NCBI GenBank assembly: GCA_016209255.1
Contig: JACQWL010000006.1
Coordinates: forward strand, 1-48,464
Length of the DNA: 48,464 nt
DNA from: Verrucomicrobiota bacterium
Lineage (GTDB): Bacteria; Verrucomicrobiota; Verrucomicrobiia; Opitutales; Opitutaceae
Direction of reading: 5' to 3'
The notes beneath the pieces are model-generated. The model made no database searches and was not told the DNA's origin. It was given only the letters and a program-made list of their open reading frames with translations. Positions 31,654 to 38,464 of the stretch are shown in pieces. How positions within the stretch are numbered: position 1 is the first letter of the stretch; each line of letters opens with the position of its first letter. The translations under genes and the position numbers were made by a program.

Positions 31654-33110
31654 GTGGCCGGGGCGGCGACTTTGAGATGGCGGATGCGAAAGACCGCGCC
31701 GCGTGGCTGATTCTCGTCACACCCGATTTCCCAGCCGTGCGCTGACACGATTTGATGCACGATCGCCAGACCGAGGCCCATGCCCTTTGGCCGCTTGGTG
31801 ACGTACGGCTTGAAGATCGCGCTGCGTTCGGCCGCCGGCACGCCCGGCCCATCGTCGCGGATCTCGAGCGTCGCCTCGCGCCCGCCGCTGGACGACCACT
31901 GGATGGCGATTTGCCCGGCGGCTCCGACCGCCTGCACCGCGTTCAGCAACAGATTGAACAGCGCCTGCCGGAAGAGCGGCTCGTCGGCCTCGATCGTGAG
32001 CGGCGACTCCGGCAACTGGAGCCGAATCTGCTTTTCCTCGATGTCCGGCTGCAGCGTGCGGGCGACATCCGCGACGAGCCGCGACAGCTCCACCGGGGCG
32101 GGATGCGCCTCGCGCGGCTTGGAGTAATTGATGAATTCGTTGAGCTGCACGGTCACGCGATCCGCTTCCTCGAGGATGGTGGCGGCGTGCTCCTTCAGCT
32201 TCGGCGCGCCCTGGGCCTGCATCGCAATCATCTGCGCGAGGCCGCGAATGAGGTTGAGCGGATTGCGGGTCTCGTGTGCGAGGCCGGCCGCGGCGAAGTT
32301 CATCTCGGTGAGATGCGTGTTCATCTCGCCGATCTTGACGAGCCGGATCTGCAGCTCGGCGTTTTTCTGCACGTTGCGCCAGGCGAGCGCGGAAATGATT
32401 GCGGCGATGCCCACGAGCAGGCTGAGGGCGGAGCGCAGGAGCAGATCGTTGCGGACCGCGCGGTGCATCTCGTCCGTCGAGAGCGCAATCACCAGGCTGT
32501 GCACGCCCTGTTTCTGAATGACCGATTCATATTCCTCGTTGCTCATCCACGACGGCCGGCCGAAAGGCGAGCGCGGCGACCCGCTGGGGCCGGCCGGTTC
32601 CCCGCCCTTCGCCGCCGGCGCATCGGTGCGCCCTTTCGGCGGGGTGCGGAAAGCGCGGCGATCCGGCAGAACGATGGGCGGCGGGGTGCGGGCGTGGTCC
32701 TCGGCGCCGACGGCGCCGAGGTCCATCAGGTTCATCAAGGTCAACGTGCGATCCTGCCAGTGGACGCCGCGCGCGCGCAATATTTCCGGCGTGAGTTCGA
32801 CCGTCCGGCCCGCGCTGGCGATCGTCTCGCCGGTGGCGCCGAGGATGGCGATCGACTCGAGTTCGCCCGGGCGGACGAGGTCCTGCAGGGCGGATTCGAT
32901 GCGATCCTTCGTCACAAACCCGCCGCGGCGTTGCGAGCGCACCACCACGCCGAGCGTCGAGGTGATGTCCCGGCCGCGGTTGATCAGCGTTTGCGCCGCG
33001 GCGCGCTCAAACCGTAAGTGCTCGGCCCGCTGCCACGCACAGACCGCCAGCGCACATCCCAGGAGGACGGCGTAGACACCGAGGCTTCGTTTCCCGACGG
33101 GCCAGCGCAT
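31650..33110 (-). CDS. Sensor histidine kinase
   Basis: A 486-residue membrane kinase. TM1 is near residues 10-28 and TM2 near 225-245, enclosing a ~200-residue extracytoplasmic sensor region with a Pro/Arg-rich insert. The dimerisation H-box is GLAHETRNPLNLIRG with His279. The ATPase has the N-box FNLLLNAVQAV, G1 IRDDGPGVP, and KGMGLGLAIVHQIV. The short HATPase resembles NtrB/ZraS-type kinases that pair with NtrC-like regulators. It follows the secretin gene by 49 bp and overlaps the regulator by 4 bp. The signal sensed is unknown, but the position suggests it monitors envelope or secretion state. Confidence 0.93.
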   Translation of the reverse strand: MRWPVGKRSLGVYAVLLGCALAVCAWQRAEHLRFERAAAQTLINRGRDITSTLGVVVRSQRRGGFVTKDRIESALQDLVRPGELESIAILGATGETIASAGRTVELTPEILRARGVHWQDRTLTLMNLMDLGAVGAEDHARTPPPIVLPDRRAFRTPPKGRTDAPAAKGGEPAGPSGSPRSPFGRPSWMSNEEYESVIQKQGVHSLVIALSTDEMHRAVRNDLLLRSALSLLVGIAAIISALAWRNVQKNAELQIRLVKIGEMNTHLTEMNFAAAGLAHETRNPLNLIRGLAQMIAMQAQGAPKLKEHAATILEEADRVTVQLNEFINYSKPREAHPAPVELSRLVADVARTLQPDIEEKQIRLQLPESPLTIEADEPLFRQALFNLLLNAVQAVGAAGQIAIQWSSSGGREATLEIRDDGPGVPAAERSAIFKPYVTKRPKGMGLGLAIVHQIVSAHGWEIGCDENQPRGAVFRIRHLKVAAPAT

Positions 33111-33159
33111 GATGAGGCGTAGAACGTCGCCGAAGACCTACGCCCTTTCAACCGTACGT

Positions 33160-34323
33160 TCATTGCGGACCGATATAGCGGTCCATTTCTTTCGTTTCGA
33201 ACGCCTTGGGGGCGAGATCCAGTTTCGCGCGCTCCTCCTTGGCGAGGGTTGAGAGATCAGCCGGGTTCTGCACGACATGGGGGGTGAGAAAAATGAGCAG
33301 CTCCGTCTTGGTGTCGACCTTTTGTTTCCGCTTGAAGGCGTAGCCCAGCAGTGGGATGTCGCCGAAGAAAGGCACCTTCTTGTCGCGATCGGACGTCTGC
33401 GTCGAAATGAGCCCGCCGATGACGATGGTCTGGTCGCTCGGCGTCACGACGACCGTGTCGGCCGAGCGCTTGTCGATCACGGGCGAGTTCACCGTGTTCG
33501 AGATCGGCACGGTCGTCGCACTGAGCGAGGAGATTTCCGGCGCGATGATCATCTCGACCAGGCCTTCCTGGGTGATGAACGGCGTCACGCGAAGGATGAT
33601 CCCGACATCCTGGTATTGGACGGTGTTGATCGTGGTGTTGTTCACGTCGCTCACGCGGGAGTTGGTGATGATCGGCACGGACTGGCCAACGAGAATCGTC
33701 GCCTGCTGGTTGCTGCGCGTGAGGATCGAGGGGCGGGAAAGGATCTCCGTCTTGCTGACGCCGGCGAGCGCGTGGAGCGTGGCGTTGATGTCGCGGCCGA
33801 TGATTTTGTAGAACAGGCCGTACCCCGTGGGATCGTTGAGCTTGTCCGCGAGGCCGAACTTCGTCTGCGCGATGCCCGTGGGATTCGTTTTTACCGCGAT
33901 AGTGCCGGTGAACAGGGCCTCGGAACCGAGGTCGAGGTCCTTGTCGTGGGTCACCTGCACAAAGACCACGTTGATCAGCACCTGGGGCTTCGGCTTGTCG
34001 AGGTTCGCGATGATGGCCTTGATGCTCTCGTTGGTATCGTCGTCGGCGACGACGATGAGCCGACGGGTGTCCATGTCACTCGTGATCGTGGCATCGCCGA
34101 CCATGGTCGAGTTGGGATACTGGCGCGTGCCGCCCTGGCCGCCGCTGAAGCCGCCCGTGCCACCCGTGCCACGGCTGGGGACGGCAGCGCCGCCGGTGCC
34201 GCCGCGGCCCTGGGCGCCGGTTGCACCGCCGCGGGCCTGGGCCAGCGCGTCGGCGACGGCGAGCAATGCCAGTGCGGCCACGAACAGCGTGCGCGTGTGC
34301 GGTCGGAGAGTATTGAATGTCAT
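33160..34323 (-). CDS. gspD (C-part): Type II secretion secretin, C-terminal part (N3b plus beta-barrel)
   Basis: A 387-residue protein with its own Sec signal peptide (LFVAALALLAVADALAQA) and a Gly/Ser-rich stretch (residues 31-68). DATITSDMDTRRLIVVADDDTNESIKAIIANLDKP is the second half of an N3-type ring domain. The secretin domain follows (VLINVVFVQVTH, SRPSILTRSNQQATILVGQSVPI, VGIILRVTPFI, TIVIGGLISTQTSDRDKKVPFFGDIPLLGYAFKRK, ELLIFLTPHVV). It should form the outer-membrane channel. The N0-N3a domains lie on the upstream gene. A frameshift is unlikely because this gene has a separate start and signal peptide. Confidence 0.9.
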   Translation of the reverse strand: MTFNTLRPHTRTLFVAALALLAVADALAQARGGATGAQGRGGTGGAAVPSRGTGGTGGFSGGQGGTRQYPNSTMVGDATITSDMDTRRLIVVADDDTNESIKAIIANLDKPKPQVLINVVFVQVTHDKDLDLGSEALFTGTIAVKTNPTGIAQTKFGLADKLNDPTGYGLFYKIIGRDINATLHALAGVSKTEILSRPSILTRSNQQATILVGQSVPIITNSRVSDVNNTTINTVQYQDVGIILRVTPFITQEGLVEMIIAPEISSLSATTVPISNTVNSPVIDKRSADTVVVTPSDQTIVIGGLISTQTSDRDKKVPFFGDIPLLGYAFKRKQKVDTKTELLIFLTPHVVQNPADLSTLAKEERAKLDLAPKAFETKEMDRYIGPQ

Positions 34324-34363
34324 GGAAGGATGGTGAAGTTGAAGTGGAGGAAACCGGGCCCGA

Positions 34364-35566
34364 TCACCGCTGGCCGCCGGTGGTGGGCGTGCCGAGAGAC
34401 CTGTTGGTCGTGGTGGTTTGGGAATTGCTCGTGGCGCGCGTGGCCAACGGGTCGGCTTGGTTCGTGGTCGACGTGCGCTGGTTGCTGCTCTGGAACAGAT
34501 TCTTGAGCACCGACTCGACCTGCTTCACGTTGGCGTTCTCCATCGTGTAGACGAAGACCTTCTGCTTGCGTGCCGAGCTGGCATCGAGCTGCTCGATGAT
34601 CTCGGCAATGTCGTTCATCGTTTCCTTCGAAGCGGTCACGATGACGGAGGTCGTACGCGCATCGGCGACCGCCACGACCGGGGTGGCGCGAGTGGTGGCG
34701 GCGCTGCCCCCGCGGCCGCCGCGACTGCTGTTGCCGCCGGGGCCGCCACGTCCCGCCGCGGCGGCCACGGCCGCGAGTGCGCCCGGCGGAAGCCCGCCAA
34801 ACGCACCGGGGACGAATCCCGCGCCGCCGCGTCCGGTCGTGGGACTGAAGAGATTCGTCAACAGCTGGGCCATCTCCACGGGGTCCGCGTTATTCAACTT
34901 GAAGACGCGCAAGGTCGAAACGGTGTCGGCCGACGTGTCGAGCGCGCCGACCAGCTCGACGATGTGCCGGATGTTGCTGTTGGTATCGGTCACGATAAGC
35001 GAGTTGCTGTCCTGGTTGGCGGTGAGCGTGGCGGAGGCCGGCAGCAAGGTGGCGAGATCGCGCGCGGCCTGGGCGGCATCGATCCGGCGCAGCGGAATGA
35101 TCTGCATGACCATTTCGGCGTCGTCGGGAATCTCGTGCGCATCGTTGCCGGTACGGATCGGGATGTTCTTCTTTTTCGCCTCGTCCTTGGAACTGACGAT
35201 CAGGTTGCGGCCCTTGACCGTGGCCGCGTAGCCGTTCTTGTTCAGCGCGAAATTGAGGAGCTGCACCGCTTCCTCCCGGGTCACCGGCTGCGCGCTCCAC
35301 ATGTCGACGGTGCCGCGGAGCGGCGCGTCGAGCAGGATGATGAAGCCCGCCGCCTCGCTCATGTAGTTGAGCACCGTCTCGAGCGGGGCGCCGCGGAAGT
35401 TAAACCGCAACGTGGCCGCCGGATTGGCGCCACGCGCGGGCATGACGGACGGATCTGGCGTGGGCGCGGTCGCCGCCGCGGGGGCGGCGGCATCCTGCGC
35501 GTGCGCGCTCGCGGCGAGCAGGGCAAGGGAGAGCCAGAAAGTCGGCGTGGCGATCGTCGTTTTCAT
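34364..35566 (-). CDS. gspD (N-part): Type II secretion secretin, N-terminal part (N0-N1-N2-N3a)
   Basis: A 400-residue exported protein (signal SLALLAASAHAQ). LRFNFRGAPLETVLNYMSEAAGFIILLDAPL is an N0/secretin-TonB short-like domain. VMQIIPLRRIDAAQAARDLATLLP..SNSLIVTDTNSNIRHIVELVGALD is N1, and STLRVFKLNNADPVEMAQLLTNLF..TTSVIVTASKETMNDIAEIIEQLD is N2. KVFVYTMENANVKQVESVLKNLF begins N3, then the protein ends in a Ser/Thr/Gly-rich tail. A Gly-rich loop splits N2. ATG overlaps the gspC-like stop as ATGA. It must assemble with the barrel protein encoded 40 bp downstream. Confidence 0.88.
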   Translation of the reverse strand: MKTTIATPTFWLSLALLAASAHAQDAAAPAAATAPTPDPSVMPARGANPAATLRFNFRGAPLETVLNYMSEAAGFIILLDAPLRGTVDMWSAQPVTREEAVQLLNFALNKNGYAATVKGRNLIVSSKDEAKKKNIPIRTGNDAHEIPDDAEMVMQIIPLRRIDAAQAARDLATLLPASATLTANQDSNSLIVTDTNSNIRHIVELVGALDTSADTVSTLRVFKLNNADPVEMAQLLTNLFSPTTGRGGAGFVPGAFGGLPPGALAAVAAAAGRGGPGGNSSRGGRGGSAATTRATPVVAVADARTTSVIVTASKETMNDIAEIIEQLDASSARKQKVFVYTMENANVKQVESVLKNLFQSSNQRTSTTNQADPLATRATSNSQTTTTNRSLGTPTTGGQR

Positions 35567-36519
35567 TGTTTCAATTGTTTCTGTCGTTGCTCCATGAGGC
35601 GTCTGAGCGCGTCGGACGCGTCGGGGGGAATCGGCGGCGGCGCCGCCGGCTGGGAGGAGGCAGGGCTTTCGCGGGAGACGGTGGCGCCCGGATCGGAACG
35701 CGGGGGTTCCGTCGCGGCCACGCTCCACTCGCCGCCTTCTGTGCGGCGCAGTTCCTGGGCCACTTTGAGCGATACCGGTTTGTCTCCGCCCGCGAGGTCG
35801 ACGCCGTCCGGCCGGATGCGCTCGACCTTGAATCCGCCGACCGACTGGCCTTCGCGCAGCGTCGTCCGGAACGTCGGATCCGGGCTGTCGAAAAAAGCGA
35901 CGACGCTGTTGTCGTGGTGCATCGTGCCAACCAGCGCGATAACATCGATCCGCGGCGGCCTCTCTTCGGCGTTGGGGCGCGTGCGCCCGACGCGGTTCGG
36001 GTTGAAAATATTGCGGTCAACGATGAGCCGGAAGCCATCGAATTGGGAATCCGGCGCCGAGGACGGAGCCGGCGCAGCATCGGAGGCGCTGGCTCGATCG
36101 GCTCGGGCGAAGCGTTCGACCTTGGCCGCCCGCTCGCTCTGGCCGGGCCGGTCGATCTTGTCGCGCCGGTCCATCTTGTCGGACCGGTCGGCCCGGGCCG
36201 CGCTCTCAAACATTTCCCGTCGTTCGGCCCTGCCCGGCTTTTCCAATTTGTCCGGCTTGTCGATCCGTTCCAGTTTGTCGATCCGTTCCAGTTTGTCGAT
36301 TTTGTCCGGCTTGTCGGGCTTGTCGGGATTGCGGGCGGCGTGGACCGAGACGGTGCCGAGCACGAGAATCATCGGCGCAACCAACGCGAGCCGCCGGAAG
36401 AGACCGGCGTGCGACCCCGGTAGCCCTGCTCGTGGGAGCAGGGACCTGGGCGAGGCCAGGCGGCGAACGGTACCGCCCCTCACGAGGCGGGCTACTCCAA
36501 TGGACATCGACGAAATCAT
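35563..36519 (-). CDS. gspC-like: GspC/PilP-like periplasmic linker protein with charged triplet repeats
   Basis: A 318-residue protein whose start at 36519 is set by the ATGA overlap with gspM. Residues 7-32 are encoded by a REPIN-like repeat, followed by a hydrophobic signal/anchor segment (LALVAPMILVLGTVSVHAA). Residues about 65-150 are charged triplets (PDK-PDK-IDK-LER-IDK), probably extended in the periplasm. FRLIVDRNIFNPNR matches the GspC homology-region start, and IDVIALVGTMHHDNSVVAFF..LREGQSVGGFKVERIRPDGV the HR domain. GspC links the inner-membrane platform to the secretin N0 domain, and the next gene encodes that domain. The C-terminal tail is Pro/Arg/Gln-rich. Confidence 0.78.
   Translation of the reverse strand: MISSMSIGVARLVRGGTVRRLASPRSLLPRAGLPGSHAGLFRRLALVAPMILVLGTVSVHAARNPDKPDKPDKIDKLERIDKLERIDKPDKLEKPGRAERREMFESAARADRSDKMDRRDKIDRPGQSERAAKVERFARADRASASDAAPAPSSAPDSQFDGFRLIVDRNIFNPNRVGRTRPNAEERPPRIDVIALVGTMHHDNSVVAFFDSPDPTFRTTLREGQSVGGFKVERIRPDGVDLAGGDKPVSLKVAQELRRTEGGEWSVAATEPPRSDPGATVSRESPASSQPAAPPPIPPDASDALRRLMEQRQKQLKQ
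36103..36332 (-). repeat. 9-bp minisatellite encoding charged triplets in the gspC-like gene
   Basis: Units such as TTGTCGGGC, TTGTCGATC and CGTTCCAGT recur in frame. GTCGATCCGTTCCAGTTT occurs twice in tandem (36260-36295). The protein repeat is [PIL]-[DE]-[KR]. Such arrays can change length by slippage without a frameshift. Confidence 0.7.
36420..36495. repeat. REPIN-like paired GTAG element within the gspC-like gene
   Basis: Two 27-bp units in inverted orientation (GTAGCCCTGCTCGTGGGAGC and, on the other strand, GTAGCCCGCCTCGTGAGGGG) flank 22 bp. Each begins with GTAG and carries its own stem around CGTG. Paired stem positions differ between the units but keep the base pairing. It encodes VARLVRGGTVRRL...RSLLPRAGL in the N-terminal extension. 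Confidence 0.72.
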
Positions 36520-37064
36520 GGTTTTCCCTCCAGCGGCGCGAGCCGCAGCCCGCTCACGAGCAGGCCGAGCGTTAGTTTTTGTCCGAGCTCGTCGCGCGCG
36601 GTGAGCTCGACCGAATCGATGCGCAGGGCGAGGGGTGATTTTTCCACCTCGTAGAGAAACCGGCTGAGCGTCGCCACCGAACCGCTGGCATCGACGCGGC
36701 ACTCGAGCTGCGAGTTACGGGCGCTCGCACCGCGTTTCCACTGCGGCTTGATGGAGCCGAGCTCGATGTTGCTCGACCGACCCCAACGATCGAAAGCGGA
36801 GATCAACTCCTGTTCGGCTTGCGCGGGTTCCTTGGGCAGCGCCTGCGATTGCATCTCGGCCCAGAGCGCCTGGGTGCGCGCCGCGCGGGCGATCACCCCG
36901 CGGCCCTCGGTCACGTTTTTCTGCAGCCGGGCAACCTCGGCGGTCCGCGCCCGCCACGTGTTGACCAGCGGGGTGAACACGATGCGGTCGAGGACCAGCA
37001 GCAGCAGGGCGGCGGCGGTCACAATGACGAGCAAACGCTGGCGGTTGGTGGGATTGAGTTTCAT
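36516..37064 (-). CDS. gspM-like: GspM/PilO-like inner-membrane platform protein
   Basis: A 182-residue protein started at ATG 37064 (MKLNPTNRQRLLVIVTAAAL) by the ATGA overlap with the gspL gene. One N-terminal TM helix is followed by a coiled-coil (VARLQKNVTEGRGVIARAARTQALWAEMQSQALP) and a ferredoxin-like domain (LSRFLYEVEKSPLALRIDSVELTARDE), the PilO/GspM architecture. The track ORF start at 37286 lies inside the upstream gene and is rejected. It should pair with the PilN-like domain of the preceding protein to form the inner-membrane ring. Length is normal. Confidence 0.82.
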   Translation of the reverse strand: MKLNPTNRQRLLVIVTAAALLLLVLDRIVFTPLVNTWRARTAEVARLQKNVTEGRGVIARAARTQALWAEMQSQALPKEPAQAEQELISAFDRWGRSSNIELGSIKPQWKRGASARNSQLECRVDASGSVATLSRFLYEVEKSPLALRIDSVELTARDELGQKLTLGLLVSGLRLAPLEGKP

Positions 37065-38464
37065 GTCCCGGGATTTCCGCTCCAGCGGAAGGTGAAGGTG
37101 AACTGCGCCGGCGTCTTGCCGCGGATCTGTTCGATTTTCAGGCCCGTGATTTCCTTGGCCTGGCGCAACTGGTCGAGCGTGCGCAGCAGCGAGGCGTTGT
37201 CGCGCGCGGTGCCGGTCACGCTGATGTTCGCCACGCCGTGGATTTCGACCGACTTGGCCGTGACGCTGCCGTTGTCGGGGAAACATTCCACCACCCGTTT
37301 CATGATCGTGAGGTTGCGGAAGGAGGTGTCATACCAGGGGCGATATTCCCGGATGCGCGCGGTGACGGCGTCGAGCTCCTTGACCTGGGCCGCCATCGCC
37401 GCCCATTCGGAGCGGAGGGACCAGAGGCGGTATTCCTGCCAGCCGAACGCGCCCAGCGCGACCACCGCGGCGGCGGCGGTGGCGAATCCCGCTACGGCGA
37501 GCCGCCGGGAACTGTAGCCGGACAGCAACCGGGACCAACGGCTCGGCCGCGGCGGCAGAAATTCCAGCTCCGGCGCACCATCTTTGAGATACCGGATCCC
37601 CAGTTGCTCGACGATCTCCTCGGCGACCGCGCGGGCCGGCGCCGGATCGCGCTCGATCTGCAATCCGGCGTCGCGAGCCCAGCCGCCGAGTATTTCCTCG
37701 AGCTGGCGGGCCATCGTTTCGTCGCCGCGCAGGCATAACTGCCGCACCTCCCGGCGCAAATCGGCCGGCACCTGTTCGAACGTGATCCGCAGCTCGCGCG
37801 CCAGCGCGGCGCCGTTGACGACATTTTCGCCCGCCTCCGAGTCGATCGTGGCCTCCAGCGTGCGAAACGCCGCGATGCCACCGCCGGCGGAACTGAGCCG
37901 CGTCGCGCCCTTGGGTTCGAGCCTAAGCGTCATGCGTCCTTCGCCGGCCGGCGTGACCGCACCGGGCAGCGCGGCAAGACCGGGCAAAAAGCTCACCGGC
38001 TTCAGCCCGGCGCTCTTCGTCACCGCCATCAGTCGCGTCAGCTGATCCTTGCGGATCGCGAGCTGCGTGACGTAGGCGCTTTCCGCCGAACGGTGCGGCG
38101 AACGCGCGATTTGCAGTTCGTCGGGATCGCAGGGAAAGCCTTTCTCCGCCTCGATCGCGAGGAGGCTCGCGGTGTCCTCCGGCGAGAGATCGGGCACCTT
38201 GGTGTGCTGGCTCATGATCCAGCGCGCCGGAATCGCGACGACACAGTGCCGCTCGCGAATCCGGGCCGCCTCGAGGTGATTCTTGAATTCGTGGCCGATC
38301 AGCTCGATCTCGGGATGAAACAGATCGAGCGAGAGGGTGGCCGTGGTGGATTTCAGCACCGCGACGGCGCTCTTGGCGCGCGCCACCTGGGCGGCCCGGA
38401 GCTGGCCGTCGGCCACGGACAGACCGAGGACGGATTGCAGTCGTTTGCGGGTGTTCCATTTCAT
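37061..38464 (-). CDS. gspL-like: GspL-type PilM-PilN fusion
   Basis: A 467-residue protein. Its first ~280 residues resemble the actin-like PilM/GspL cytoplasmic domain (LGLSVADGQLRAAQVARAKSAVAVL, ERHCVVAIPARWIMSQHTKVP, ALARELRITFEQVP). A TM helix (residues about 318-342) follows, then a PilN-like periplasmic domain (VECFPDNGSVTAKSVEIHGVANISVTGTARDNASLLRTLDQLR). This is GspL organisation written with type IV pilus-like modules. It recruits the GspE ATPase to the membrane platform. The start and stop codons overlap gspK and gspM as ATGA. The sequence is intact. Confidence 0.83.
   Translation of the reverse strand: MKWNTRKRLQSVLGLSVADGQLRAAQVARAKSAVAVLKSTTATLSLDLFHPEIELIGHEFKNHLEAARIRERHCVVAIPARWIMSQHTKVPDLSPEDTASLLAIEAEKGFPCDPDELQIARSPHRSAESAYVTQLAIRKDQLTRLMAVTKSAGLKPVSFLPGLAALPGAVTPAGEGRMTLRLEPKGATRLSSAGGGIAAFRTLEATIDSEAGENVVNGAALARELRITFEQVPADLRREVRQLCLRGDETMARQLEEILGGWARDAGLQIERDPAPARAVAEEIVEQLGIRYLKDGAPELEFLPPRPSRWSRLLSGYSSRRLAVAGFATAAAAVVALGAFGWQEYRLWSLRSEWAAMAAQVKELDAVTARIREYRPWYDTSFRNLTIMKRVVECFPDNGSVTAKSVEIHGVANISVTGTARDNASLLRTLDQLRQAKEITGLKIEQIRGKTPAQFTFTFRWSGNPGT

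Noticed and set aside
34324-34363. Frameshift as the cause of the split secretin
   Set aside because: The upstream gene ends in its own stop and the downstream gene has a separate ATG and a full Sec signal peptide.
36103-36332. Tandem repeats as a possible CRISPR array
   Set aside because: The units are 9 bp, contiguous, without spacers, and encode in-frame charged triplets.
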